A stretch of 64,000 nucleotides of DNA, from positions 67,838 to 131,837 of the forward strand of contig NZ_CALPCM010000004.1 in the NCBI RefSeq assembly GCF_943193015.1. The letters are read 5' to 3'. The notes under the pieces were generated by a model, which had not been told where the DNA came from, made no database searches, and was given only the letters and a program-made list of their open reading frames with translations. Of this stretch, positions 1-7,897 are shown in pieces; the stretch's first letter is position 1, and each line of letters opens with the position of its first letter. The stretch comes from Hominisplanchenecus_A murintestinalis (lineage in GTDB: Bacteria; Bacillota; Clostridia; Lachnospirales; Lachnospiraceae). The position numbers and the translations under genes are program-made.

Positions 1-1
1 A

Positions 2-355
2 ACGGTGTATTCTGCGGGGATTGCCGCCCTGCTGATCTGCGTATTTACCGTATCTATGAAACTGCAAAGCTGCGATGTCACTCCGGTGCTGGCGCTTGGA
101 GCGATAGCAGACGCCCTGTTCTTAGGTTCCATGGGTATGCTGACCTCGGCGCTGACAGGAAACACAGTCATCGGATACATGCCGCCGCTGCTGTACTATG
201 CGCTCAACATCGGTATGGGACCAAAGCTGGGAAGCTTATATCTGTTCTCTATGGTCACAGGCAGCTATACAGCAAAGCTGTGGCTGTTCCTTGCAGGACT
301 ACTGATGATGGCAGCAGCTTTATTCTATCAAAGGCTCCGCAAGCGGATGGCGTAA
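2..355 (+). CDS. C-terminal part of a polytopic membrane protein (5' end outside window)
   Basis: The frame is open from the left edge and ends at a TAA, so this is the 3' end of a gene that starts upstream. The 117 visible residues are strongly hydrophobic, with about three membrane segments, and finish in a short basic tail (RLRKRM), which suggests a cytoplasmic C-terminus. Segments of this kind are seen in ABC-2 type permeases, but no family motif is visible. A hairpin follows about 55 bases downstream. Function is not assigned. Confidence 0.6.
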   Translation, partial: TVYSAGIAALLICVFTVSMKLQSCDVTPVLALGAIADALFLGSMGMLTSALTGNTVIGYMPPLLYYALNIGMGPKLGSLYLFSMVTGSYTAKLWLFLAGLLMMAAALFYQRLRKRMA

Positions 356-411
356 ATTATTCGCAGTGAGAATTAAATTACCACTGTCCGTTCAGAAAGC
401 ATGAATAATCA

Positions 412-454
412 AAAGCCCTGATACTCCACAATTTGATGTGGATATCAGGGCTTT
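412..454. terminator. Long hairpin between two convergent genes, possible bidirectional terminator
   Basis: AAAGCCCTGATA and TATCAGGGCTTT are arms of a long inverted repeat, extended by CTCCACA/TGTGGA, around a short loop. The T-run is weak on both strands (CTTTACAT and CTTTTGATTATT). It lies between the membrane protein on the plus strand and the histidine kinase on the minus strand, where a shared terminator would be expected. No gene is seen in 356-601 apart from this hairpin. Confidence 0.6.
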
Positions 455-601
455 ACATATTTTCCATTCCGTAATTTTTCCAACTAATACAAACCTGGTA
501 TTCAAACTCATAGTGGCAGGCAGAAAGCGTTACGAGTCGATTTGTGGCTGCTGGAGTAATTTCATTTCCAAAACCAGAGCGTTCTTTTGTTTCCTTTTTC
601 C

Positions 602-1993
602 TTACATAGTCATCGGCAAGCTTAGCTCGACCTCAAATCCGCCATAGTCGCTATGCTTTATCAGCATTTTTCCGCTGTGTGCAAATATGATTTGCTTAAC
701 AATAAGTAACCCTAAACCGTGGCGCTGTTCGGTTGTTTTTTCATCGCACACCATATAATGCGGCGTGTTGTTCAATTTTCCAATCTGTTCATCTGTCGCA
801 CCCACACCATCATCGGAAACAATCACAGTATAAACATTATTTTCAGCTATAACACGAACGAAGATTTGACATCCCTGCTCGTTATGATTCATGCTATTTT
901 GAATCAGATTACTTACTGCCCGCCTTATTAAGTCTTTGTCAACATTTGCGGTACAAGAAGTTAATGTTTCGTCTGTTTGCCATTCAATCGTGTACTTTTC
1001 ATCAATATTCATATTGATGAAATCAACTACGACCTGACGGACAACGGCAATCAGATTTTGCCTTTCAGGGTTGATCGGCTGCATATTATATTCCAGCTTA
1101 GACGCAAGATTCAAGTCGTTAATTAGGTTTCGCATTCGTTTGCTTTGCCGTACGATAACCGCCGCTTTTTGACGGTTATTTTCTGATAACTGCACATCGT
1201 TTTCTAACTGTCCGGCATAGCCCATTACCATTGACAGAGGGGTTCGTATGTCGTGGGACACTCCTGCGATCCAATTTGCTCTTGCAGTTTCTCTTTTGCG
1301 AAGCTGCCTGCTTTGCGTTTGTAAAATATTTGAGGTCTTGTTAATGTTTACTGCAAGCTCGGATAAAAGCCCCTTTTCCCTGATATAGACTTCTTCGTTC
1401 GTTGATAAAGCCTGTATTCCGCTGACAATCGGTTTCACGGATTTTAACAGCTTGGAATTAGCAATCACATAGATAATAAAAATTAAGGCTATATTGATTA
1501 CTAAAACTGAAAGAACCGTTTTGGGCAAGTTGGCGATTAAATTATAGTCCCAACTCGGCCACATATGTTTCCAAAAGCTTTCTTTCGGATAGCCGAGTAC
1601 CACAAGTCCGTTTTCAGCTTCTCCTGTAAATGTAGGATACCCGTCAATATAGCCACGGGTTAGGCTCGCTATATCCGAAATAGTGTATGACATAGGTACG
1701 GTTTCGGGAAGATTATCCGTCTGCCATACTACTTTCATTGCCATGTTGTCAATAAATATCGCCCATACATTTGCATTTTGAAGTTCAAGCGCCGTATCTT
1801 CGCTTAAAACATACTCGTTTTCATTTTTGGATAAATGATCGGCAACTTCCTGCGCCGTAATCCAAGGAGAACTATTTGGCGCCTGATTCAGCGTATATAT
1901 CCCCAATAAAGCAAAATTCAGAATAATGAGCAGCATCGAGGACAAGAGCATAATACCGACAAAACGCCGTATTAGTTTCGGTACGCTCTTCAT
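602..1993 (-). CDS. Sensor histidine kinase of a lantibiotic-resistance type two-component system
   Basis: Membrane sensor kinase of 463 residues. Two membrane segments (about 12-36 and 160-178) enclose an extracytoplasmic loop of roughly 120 residues. The cytoplasmic part has an H-box with the phospho-histidine (VSHDIRTPLS), an N-box (NLIQNSMNH) and G-boxes (DDGVGA, HGLGLLI). I chose the ATG at 1993: GGAGGG lies just upstream, inside the end of the regulator gene, and the stop of that gene at 1995-1997 leaves one base between them. The longer frame would overlap the regulator by 32 bases. Architecture and divergent LanFEG-like neighbours resemble NisK/SpaK/CprK kinases, which sense cationic antimicrobial peptides. 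The ligand is not known. Confidence 0.9.
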   Translation of the reverse strand: MKSVPKLIRRFVGIMLLSSMLLIILNFALLGIYTLNQAPNSSPWITAQEVADHLSKNENEYVLSEDTALELQNANVWAIFIDNMAMKVVWQTDNLPETVPMSYTISDIASLTRGYIDGYPTFTGEAENGLVVLGYPKESFWKHMWPSWDYNLIANLPKTVLSVLVINIALIFIIYVIANSKLLKSVKPIVSGIQALSTNEEVYIREKGLLSELAVNINKTSNILQTQSRQLRKRETARANWIAGVSHDIRTPLSMVMGYAGQLENDVQLSENNRQKAAVIVRQSKRMRNLINDLNLASKLEYNMQPINPERQNLIAVVRQVVVDFINMNIDEKYTIEWQTDETLTSCTANVDKDLIRRAVSNLIQNSMNHNEQGCQIFVRVIAENNVYTVIVSDDGVGATDEQIGKLNNTPHYMVCDEKTTEQRHGLGLLIVKQIIFAHSGKMLIKHSDYGGFEVELSLPMTM

Positions 1994-1994
1994 G

Positions 1995-2699
1995 TTACTT
2001 GCCCTCCACAACGAGTTTATATCCAAGCCCTTTCATCGTTATCAGTGAAACAGGCTGGGACGGATTCTCTTCAATTTTTTCTCTGATACGGCGGATGTGC
2101 GCCATCAGCGAATTTTCATAGCCGAAAGGATTATCACCCCAAGCCGCTTCACACAGAGCGTCAATCGTAACAATTCTTCCTGCGTTCCGATATAAAGCAG
2201 CGAGGATGTCGTGTTCTTTTGCCGTAAGAGAAATGTGCTCGCCGTTCTTTAAGACTTCTGCACGCTCAAAGTCAATTTTGCTGCCATGCAGCTTCACAAG
2301 GGGATTTTCGGCTTTGTAACTTCTGCGGAGAATGGCATTTACACGGAATAAAAGCTCCTTTGGCAAAAACGGCTTTACCATGTAATCGTCCGCACCAAGT
2401 CCGAAACCACGGAACTTATCATCATCCTCGCCACGGGCAGTTAAGAACAGCACAGGATAGTCAGCCGTTTTTTTAAGCCGTTCCATTAAATCAAACCCAT
2501 TCCCGTCAGGAAGCATTACATCAAGAATCGCAAACTCAGGCTGGTAGGTGTCAGAAACCGTAACCGCTTCACTTACTGTTTTTGCCGTTTTGATATCTTG
2601 AAATCCGTCCTCGTTTAAGATGGATACGACCATATCTAAAAGCTCCTGCTCATCATCAACAAGCAAAATGCGTTTTTGTTTCAAGTAATCAAAGTCCAT
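1995..2699 (-). CDS. OmpR/PhoB-family response regulator partner of the adjacent kinase
   Basis: Response regulator of 234 residues. The N-terminal receiver has the acidic pair (LLVDDEQ), a phospho-aspartate in FAILDVMLPDGNG and the conserved lysine in MVKPF. The C-terminal part is an OmpR-type winged helix (SLTAKEHDILAAL near 160, then GYENSLMAHIRRIREKI). The start at 2699 is supported by AAAGGAGG seven bases upstream. It is the first gene of a two-gene operon with the kinase, in opposite orientation to the ABC transporter it presumably controls. An 11-bp spaced direct repeat at 2763-2783, typical of OmpR-family sites, lies between the two arms. Confidence 0.93.
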   Translation of the reverse strand: MDFDYLKQKRILLVDDEQELLDMVVSILNEDGFQDIKTAKTVSEAVTVSDTYQPEFAILDVMLPDGNGFDLMERLKKTADYPVLFLTARGEDDDKFRGFGLGADDYMVKPFLPKELLFRVNAILRRSYKAENPLVKLHGSKIDFERAEVLKNGEHISLTAKEHDILAALYRNAGRIVTIDALCEAAWGDNPFGYENSLMAHIRRIREKIEENPSQPVSLITMKGLGYKLVVEGK

Positions 2700-2723
2700 A
2701 CGGATACCTCCTTTGTGTTTCTT

Positions 2724-2729
2724 ATTATA
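2724..2729 (-). promoter_or_regulatory. Probable -10 box for the response regulator operon
   Basis: On the minus strand the sequence reads GGTATAATAAG, a perfect TATAAT, 25 bases upstream of the regulator start. The best -35 is poor (TTAGAA at 18-bp spacing), which suits an activated promoter. Confidence 0.5.
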
Positions 2730-2762
2730 CCATAGAAATGTGTCATTTTCTAATGTGCGATG

Positions 2763-2820
2763 AAATGTAAGGTAAATGTAAGGACACGAGAAGGTTAGCA
2801 CAAGGTTCGCAAGTTACAAT
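2763..2820 (+). promoter_or_regulatory. Tandem direct repeats and promoter in front of the LanFEG-like transporter
   Basis: AAATGTAAGG occurs at 2763-2772 and again at 2774-2783, an exact 10-bp repeat with an 11-bp period. A second, less exact 11-bp pair follows: AAGGTTAGCAC (2791-2801) and AAGGTTCGCAA (2802-2812). A TACAAT -10 box is at 2815-2820. Direct repeats with a one-turn period are the usual binding pattern of OmpR-family regulators as head-to-tail dimers. The site sits upstream of the transporter -10, consistent with activation by the divergent regulator. The repeat is seen directly; its role is inferred. Confidence 0.6.
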
Positions 2821-2853
2821 GTATTTGCAATGATAAGAAAGGAGCAAAACGCA

Positions 2854-3609
2854 ATGAACATCATTGAAACTAAAAATTTGACGAAATCATATGCTGATTT
2901 TACTGCGGTTTCGGGTATCAATCTGCATATCCCGAAAGGCGCTGTCTATGGTTTTCTCGGCCCGAACGGGGCTGGAAAATCCACTACCATGAAAATGTTT
3001 TTGGGGCTTACCAAACCCACCGGCGGTTCATTTACGATTGATGGGAAGATGTACTCCGAAAACAGAGTGCAAATTCTAAAAGAAATCGGCTCGTTTATTG
3101 AAGCCCCCGCTTTTTATGGAAATTTAAGCGGTGAAGAAAATCTCGAAATTATCCGCAAAATATTGGGACTGCCCAAATCCTCCGTAGCGGAAGCTCTTGA
3201 AATCGTGGGACTGACACAGTTTAAGAAGCGGCTTGCAAAAAAATATTCTCTTGGAATGAAACAGAGGTTAGGTCTTGCAAGCGCCTTAATCGGAAAGCCG
3301 CCAATCCTGATTTTAGACGAGCCGACAAACGGACTTGATCCTGTCGGTATCCACGAAATCCGAACGTTGATCCGTTCTTTACCGGAAAAGTTTGATTGTA
3401 CCGTTTTGGTATCGTCACACTTGCTGTCAGAAATAGAACTAATGGCTGATACCATCGGTATCTTGAATCACGGTCACTTGCTGTTTGAGGGAACGCTCGA
3501 CCAGTTTAAATTCGGCGCAGCATCAAAAGGCTACCCTGCGGACAATCTGGAGGATACATTCCTTGCTTTGATTGATGCTGACAACAGGCAAAGAGGGACG
3601 GTGCGATGA
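2854..3609 (+). CDS. ABC transporter ATPase, lantibiotic protection type (LanF/CprA-like)
   Basis: ATP-binding subunit of 251 residues: Walker A GPNGAGKS at 36-43, signature SLGMKQRLGLA and Walker B LILDEPTNGLDP. These are typical of the MutF/SpaF/BcrA group, which energises two ABC-2 permeases to expel lantibiotics or bacitracin from the membrane. The ATG at 2854 is preferred over 2830 because GAAAGGAG stands nine bases before it. The stop overlaps the next ATG (ATGA), so it is translationally coupled to the first permease. Base composition of this cassette looks more A+T-rich than the neighbouring genes, which may point to horizontal acquisition; this was judged by eye. Confidence 0.9.
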   Translation: MNIIETKNLTKSYADFTAVSGINLHIPKGAVYGFLGPNGAGKSTTMKMFLGLTKPTGGSFTIDGKMYSENRVQILKEIGSFIEAPAFYGNLSGEENLEIIRKILGLPKSSVAEALEIVGLTQFKKRLAKKYSLGMKQRLGLASALIGKPPILILDEPTNGLDPVGIHEIRTLIRSLPEKFDCTVLVSSHLLSEIELMADTIGILNHGHLLFEGTLDQFKFGAASKGYPADNLEDTFLALIDADNRQRGTVR

Positions 3610-4328
3610 GTATTTCTTTGGAATGTAAAAAGGTAAAGCGAACAGGTTTTTTACCGGCATTTTTCGTTGGCAGTATTTTAGCTGCGGCAGTTCCTGTTAT
3701 CAATATGGCAGTCCGTTCAGAAATATATCTTAACCAGTCGGGCAGTCCGATACAAATTTTGCTTGGTGCAAATTGGCAGATGATGACAATGCTGAATGTG
3801 CTGCTTGTAGTAGCCGGAAGCTGCCTTTTATATCATACAGAATATGCAGACAACGCTATGCAGAAAATGAAATCTTTACCCATTCGGGAAAGTTCTATTT
3901 TCTTTAGCAAAGCGGTTTTGACAAGTTTTATGAGCCTTTTTGTGCTTGTCATTGAGGCGGGAGCAATTACATTTTGTTCCTATCGCTGGTTTGAACTAGG
4001 AAGCGGCTTTTTCAGTGAACTGTGCAAATGCTCCGGGTATTCGTTTTTGTTGATGTTACCCTGCATTATCCTGTCGCTTCTTATTTCGGAAGCCTGTAAG
4101 AATATGTGGGTATCACTTGGAATCGGCGTAGTATGCGTGTTTACCGCAACGATGCTGCCGACAACGAATTTTGCCCTTTCACTTTTCCCATTTGCAATGC
4201 CTTTTCAGATATTTGCGGGTACAGATATAACGCAGTCAACGCACTATATTTGCGGAGCAATCACAGAGCTTGCTGTTTGTGGTTTGGCGCAGCTCATACT
4301 CGTAAAGGTAAGGAGGTCGTTTGAATGA
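3606..4328 (+). CDS. ABC-2 type permease, lantibiotic protection (LanE/CprB-like)
   Basis: Membrane protein of 240 residues with about six hydrophobic segments and no ATPase motifs. Size and order (ATPase, permease, permease) fit the LanFEG immunity transporters. It overlaps both neighbours by four bases (ATGA at each junction), so all three subunits are translated as a unit. It probably forms the transmembrane pore as a heterodimer with the next gene product. No lantibiotic precursor or modification gene lies nearby, so this is more likely defence against foreign peptides than self-immunity. Confidence 0.82.
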   Translation: MSISLECKKVKRTGFLPAFFVGSILAAAVPVINMAVRSEIYLNQSGSPIQILLGANWQMMTMLNVLLVVAGSCLLYHTEYADNAMQKMKSLPIRESSIFFSKAVLTSFMSLFVLVIEAGAITFCSYRWFELGSGFFSELCKCSGYSFLLMLPCIILSLLISEACKNMWVSLGIGVVCVFTATMLPTTNFALSLFPFAMPFQIFAGTDITQSTHYICGAITELAVCGLAQLILVKVRRSFE

Positions 4329-5095
4329 GCTTTTTAACACTTGTCGGCGTAGAATTCAAAAAGATACGCCGATCTAAAATTCTTTTCATTTTGGCTGTGG
4401 CTGCCGTCATTCTTTGGATACCGTCTATCCTGAATGCTAAAATGAATTTTGGTATGCAGGCAGAGGGAATTTCGCCAGAAAACAATTTCTTTATTCAAGG
4501 CTTTATGGGAATGGCATGGTTTATGTTTCCTGCAAGTATGGTAGTTGGGACAGTTCTTTTAAGTCAGACTGAAAGAGCAAACAAGGGCATTTTGAAAATG
4601 CTTGCCCTGCCGATCAGTACAGCAAAACTCTGTATAGCCAAGTTTGCTGTATTGCTAACACTGGCGGCAATACAAATCTTAATGATGACAGGTGTGTACT
4701 ATATCAGCGCCGTCATCAGTTCGGGGACACAGGATTATAATTTTATCCTGCCACCGCTATTTGTTCTAAAAGAGATTAGCTTGATATTTCTATCCGCAAT
4801 ACCGATGATTGCATTTTTTTGGATGTTATCGGTTTGCATTCAGACACCGATTTTTTCAATCGGTATTGGCCTGGCGTCAATAGTACCATCGGTGCTAATA
4901 ATCAATACAAAAGCGTGGTTTGCTTATCCAATGTCGTATCCGTTTTTTGTCATCACATCGGAATACGGAAAACTTGCAGCAAATCTTGATATGGCGCAGG
5001 TCGAACTCATACCGTGGATACCCGTTGCCGCCCTTATTACACTCTTATGTTTAGGCATTTCCTGCCTTTGTTTCGGGCAGGCTGAAAGGAGATAA
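4325..5095 (+). CDS. ABC-2 type permease, lantibiotic protection (LanG/CprC-like)
   Basis: Second permease of the cassette, 256 residues, starting MSFLTLVGVEFKKIRRSK. The basic amphipathic N-terminus before the first membrane segment is characteristic of ABC-2 permeases. About six hydrophobic segments are visible. Start and stop are fixed by the ATGA overlap upstream and by the next gene, which begins two bases after this stop. Predicted to pair with the preceding permease and the LanF-like ATPase in the cytoplasmic membrane. Confidence 0.82.
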   Translation: MSFLTLVGVEFKKIRRSKILFILAVAAVILWIPSILNAKMNFGMQAEGISPENNFFIQGFMGMAWFMFPASMVVGTVLLSQTERANKGILKMLALPISTAKLCIAKFAVLLTLAAIQILMMTGVYYISAVISSGTQDYNFILPPLFVLKEISLIFLSAIPMIAFFWMLSVCIQTPIFSIGIGLASIVPSVLIINTKAWFAYPMSYPFFVITSEYGKLAANLDMAQVELIPWIPVAALITLLCLGISCLCFGQAERR

Positions 5096-5097
5096 TT

Positions 5098-5382
5098 ATG
5101 AAAAACAAAATTTTAACCACTGTCAGCGCTATTATGCTTTTTATCCCGTGGACGATACTCCCGCTTAGAACTTATGACTGGGCATTGGAATCTCCTGTCG
5201 CTGAAATTATGATTTCCTGCTATGCGGCGTTTATGATTTTCAGCGGAGTATTCACCATTATTTCGTATGTCAAAGAAAAAGCTCAAAACAATTTGATGAA
5301 AGTTTGTTTGATTGTAAATGGTATTTATGCAGTTGGTGGGGGTGCTGTTTTTTGTATGATGGTTTTACCCAAAGTTATATAA
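5098..5382 (+). CDS. Small membrane protein of the lantibiotic-protection operon
   Basis: 94 residues with three hydrophobic segments (about 5-22, 35-58 and 68-88) and a short basic loop (VKEKAQNN). It begins two bases after the second permease, with AAAGGAG inside the end of that gene, so it belongs to the same operon. I do not recognise a family. It could be an accessory or immunity protein that modulates the transporter or the sensor kinase. Confidence 0.75.
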   Translation: MKNKILTTVSAIMLFIPWTILPLRTYDWALESPVAEIMISCYAAFMIFSGVFTIISYVKEKAQNNLMKVCLIVNGIYAVGGGAVFCMMVLPKVI

Positions 5383-5786
5383 CGAGGCGAACTGTTATGA
5401 AAAGAATCAAAATAACTGTTCTGTACGCGATATGCTGGGGTAGCGTGGCATCAAGCCAGAAAACCTGCCTCATCAAATTACATATATTTTAATTCGGTAA
5501 TGTTGTATAATTTTAAACGCCACCTAATAAGAGGGGGATGTAACTTTACTCGACCAGGGCCTTTCAATGTGATTTTGAGGAATACCAGGATGATTGTATG
5601 GAAAATGGTTAAAGATGATTTTAAAGAAAGTATCCGGTTTATTTGGACATAAAGTTTCCTTTGCTTATTTTGAGCCAAGGGGGGAGATATGCGGGTGGTT
5701 TTAGCTTTTAAGTCTCTCAGGTGACCTCGTCACTGAATAAAAGAATCTCTTCCTGTATAGTAATGTAAAACAGGAGGGGATTTTTT
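5383..5786 (+). other. Gene-poor stretch with two truncated-looking reading frames and a small palindrome
   Basis: No full gene is seen. At 5398-5492 a 31-codon frame begins MKRIKITVLYAICWG, like the start of a membrane protein, and stops soon after. At 5590-5652 a 20-codon frame (MIVWKMVKDDFKESIRFIW) follows GAGG and ends at a TAA. Both look like 5' ends of lost genes rather than working peptides, which would fit a deletion scar at the edge of the defence cassette. At 5721-5733 GTGAC-CTC-GTCAC forms a small palindrome upstream of the ferredoxin gene; it is vaguely Crp/Fnr-like but with the wrong half-site spacing. Confidence 0.4.
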
Positions 5787-5990
5787 ATGGCAAAACGAAG
5801 AGCAGTTATCAGTAAGAAAGAGTGCGTTGCGTGCGGGTGTTGTATAAAAGTTTGTCCGAGAGCGGCGATTACCGTGCCTTTTGGCATTTGCGCAGAGGTT
5901 GATTATGGATTGTGTATCGGATGCGGGAAGTGTGCGAAGGAATGTCCTGCAAGTGTTATTACGTTGGAGGTGAATGATGAAGCAAAGTAA
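5787..5990 (+). CDS. Small 2[4Fe-4S] ferredoxin-like protein
   Basis: 67-residue electron carrier with two cysteine clusters (CVACGCCIKVCP and CIGCGKCAKECP), each able to hold a [4Fe-4S] cluster. The ribosome site ACAGGAGGGG precedes the ATG. It overlaps the start of the next gene, a membrane protein with cysteine motifs of the NapH type, so the pair probably passes electrons between a cytoplasmic donor and the membrane protein. Redox partners are not identifiable from sequence. Confidence 0.9.
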   Translation: MAKRRAVISKKECVACGCCIKVCPRAAITVPFGICAEVDYGLCIGCGKCAKECPASVITLEVNDEAK

Positions 5991-6570
5991 GAAATGGTAT
6001 GATTATCTTTGGATTTTTTCTCTTACATATCTAATTTTGGGATTTTTTAATATCCTGTTTGCCTGGCTGGGGCTTCTCTGCTTTTTTATACCGCTGCTTA
6101 TAGCAATTGTAAAAGGCAATAAAGCGTATTGTAATAAGTATTGCGGCAGAGGGCAGTTGTTTTCCCTTGCGGGAGGCAGATTTGGGTTTTCTCGGAACAG
6201 GGATATTCCGAAGTGGATGAAATCAAAATATTTCAGGTACGGGTTTTTGATTTTCTTTTTTGTGATGTTTTTCTTTATGCTGTGGAACACTTGGTTAGTG
6301 TTTGCGGGAAGCAGGGAGTTGAGCAAGGCAGTAACGCTATTGTGGACCTTTAAAGTTCCGTGGCATTGGGCATATCATGGCACGTTGTTTTCCGCGGGGA
6401 CAGCACAGTTTGCATTTGGTTTTTACAGCGTAATGCTGACCTCTACGATTCTTGGCTTTCTTACAATGCTGTTGTTTAAACCCCGCTCCTGGTGTGTGTA
6501 CTGCCCGATGGGGACAATGACGCAGTTGATATGTAAAGCAAGAAATGTGACGTCATCACAGAAATCATAA
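5977..6570 (+). CDS. NapH-like membrane iron-sulfur protein
   Basis: 197 residues with about four membrane segments and cysteine motifs in NKYCGRGQLF near residue 50 and WCVYCPMGTMTQ near 175. The last resembles the cysteine motif of the NapH/CcoG/YccM polyferredoxin family, but the usual C-terminal double ferredoxin domain is absent; the neighbouring ferredoxin may supply it in trans. Two ATGs are adjacent (5974 and 5977); TTGGAGG ends at 5970, and I prefer 5977 for spacing. It overlaps the ferredoxin gene by 14 bases and is followed by thioredoxin. Confidence 0.75.
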   Translation: MKQSKKWYDYLWIFSLTYLILGFFNILFAWLGLLCFFIPLLIAIVKGNKAYCNKYCGRGQLFSLAGGRFGFSRNRDIPKWMKSKYFRYGFLIFFFVMFFFMLWNTWLVFAGSRELSKAVTLLWTFKVPWHWAYHGTLFSAGTAQFAFGFYSVMLTSTILGFLTMLLFKPRSWCVYCPMGTMTQLICKARNVTSSQKS

Positions 6571-6615
6571 AAAATCTGGGTTATACTAAACATACAAACC
6601 AAAGAAAGGAAGTAA

Positions 6616-6930
6616 ATGATTATGTCAGTACTTAGTGTAAATAAAAACAATTTCGATTCCGTAAAAAATAGTGAGAAGCCGGTTCTTTTAGATTTTTATG
6701 CTGACTGGTGCGGCCCATGCCGTATGGTGTCTCCGGTAGTAGATGAAATCGCAGAGGAAAATCCGCAGTACCTTGTAGGAAAAGTCAATGTGGACAATGA
6801 AATGGAGCTGGCACAGGCATTTGGCGTTGCAAGTATTCCGACCCTGGTTGTGATAAAGGGCGGGAAAATTGTGAATCAGTCGGCAGGCGCAAAACGGAAA
6901 GCGCAGATTCTTGCCATGTTAGAGGGCTAA
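6616..6930 (+). CDS. trxA: Thioredoxin
   Basis: 104-residue thioredoxin with the catalytic WCGPC (Cys32 and Cys35) and the cis-proline in SIPTLVVIKGG. It reduces protein disulfides in the cytoplasm. An in-frame ATG at 6622 would also be served by the AAAGGAAG site, giving MSVLSV as N-terminus. It follows the ferredoxin/NapH-like pair by 45 bases and may be co-transcribed, which would link the module to thiol redox. No thioredoxin reductase is in the window. Its last 12 bases overlap the end of the convergent Crp/Fnr gene. Confidence 0.92.
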   Translation: MIMSVLSVNKNNFDSVKNSEKPVLLDFYADWCGPCRMVSPVVDEIAEENPQYLVGKVNVDNEMELAQAFGVASIPTLVVIKGGKIVNQSAGAKRKAQILAMLEG

Positions 6931-7593
6931 TTTGCGCAGGCGTTTCTTGTCAAGGATTTTAATGCCTCCGCGGGAAACTTCTACAATTTTTTCATTTGTA
7001 AAATATTTCAGCATACGGGATACAGCTTCACGGGCAGAGCCGATATATTTGGCAATCTGCCCGTGAGTTAATGTAATAGTATTGGAACCTGTTCGTGCAG
7101 ATTCATCCGAAAGAAAAATAGCGAGGCGTTTATCCAGGCTCATAAATAAAATCTGCTGCATCACCCACATGACGTCGGAGAAACGGCTGACGGCGGTTTC
7201 AAGGGCAAATATTTTAATAGATGGATTACGCTCGGAGACCGCTGCAAAAGCGGGACCGCTGATTACGTAGCATTCGCTGTCCTCTTCGGCATTGATGAAC
7301 ACGTCAAATGTGATTGTTTGAAGTACGCAGGAAGCAGACAGCATACACATGTCTCTCTGGTGCAGGCGGTATAGAGTGATGTCCTTGCCTTCATCAGACA
7401 TGATTGAGAGCCGGAGGCTGCCTGAGCGGACAAATATTACGCCGGAGCATTCATTGCCGTCATGAATATTTGTATCTTTGGGATAAGTAATGGTATAAGA
7501 ATTCTGACAGATATAGTCCTTATCAGTTTCAGATATTTTATCCCAAAAAGGGAATATTTCTTTGTATATAGGGTCAAACATTGTGCGTGACAT
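6919..7593 (-). CDS. Crp/Fnr-family transcriptional regulator
   Basis: 224 residues: N-terminal cyclic-nucleotide-binding fold (about 20-130, with GVIFVRSGSLRLSIMSDEGKD) and C-terminal helix-turn-helix (THGQIAKYIGSAREAVSRMLKYF, about 176-198). GAAAGGAG stands ten bases before the ATG. It lacks an Fnr-type N-terminal cysteine cluster, although cysteines at 49, 101, 108 and 126 could be redox-sensitive. It converges on thioredoxin with a 12-base tail-to-tail overlap, so it may control the ferredoxin/NapH/thioredoxin module. The inducing signal is unknown. Confidence 0.88.
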   Translation of the reverse strand: MSRTMFDPIYKEIFPFWDKISETDKDYICQNSYTITYPKDTNIHDGNECSGVIFVRSGSLRLSIMSDEGKDITLYRLHQRDMCMLSASCVLQTITFDVFINAEEDSECYVISGPAFAAVSERNPSIKIFALETAVSRFSDVMWVMQQILFMSLDKRLAIFLSDESARTGSNTITLTHGQIAKYIGSAREAVSRMLKYFTNEKIVEVSRGGIKILDKKRLRKLAL

Positions 7594-7789
7594 AGTTTTG
7601 CGGCTCCTTTCAGAAAAGGTAAAGATATTTTTTGGAATGTTTCGTTTACTATATTATAATGGCGGTACTGTCAAAAAGCAAGGTTTGCGGACAGCGTGGT
7701 TTCGCCTGGAGGAGCTGCGGAAGAGCATTTAGAAAAGATGGAAAGTTTCATAGTGGTATCTTGATATAAGGCAGCCGTTAAGAAAGTGG

Positions 7790-7818
7790 TTGCCTTATTT
7801 TGGGTTAATATTTATAAT
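7790..7818 (+). promoter_or_regulatory. Sigma-A promoter for the HelD gene
   Basis: TTGCCT (7790-7795), 17 bases, then a perfect TATAAT (7813-7818). Transcription would start near 7825, downstream of the first possible start codons of the long frame, which fixes translation at 7898. Confidence 0.6.
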
Positions 7819-7897
7819 GGGACATACACTATATAAGAGAAAACAGAAAGGGAATGGCTGCCATGCCCATATCGCGGGACGCAGCCAGGAAACAGAA

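Noticed and set aside
5721..5733. GTGAC-CTC-GTCAC as a Crp/Fnr site for the redox cluster
   Set aside because: Half-site spacing is five rather than six bases and the outer positions do not match; kept only as a note in the gap entry.
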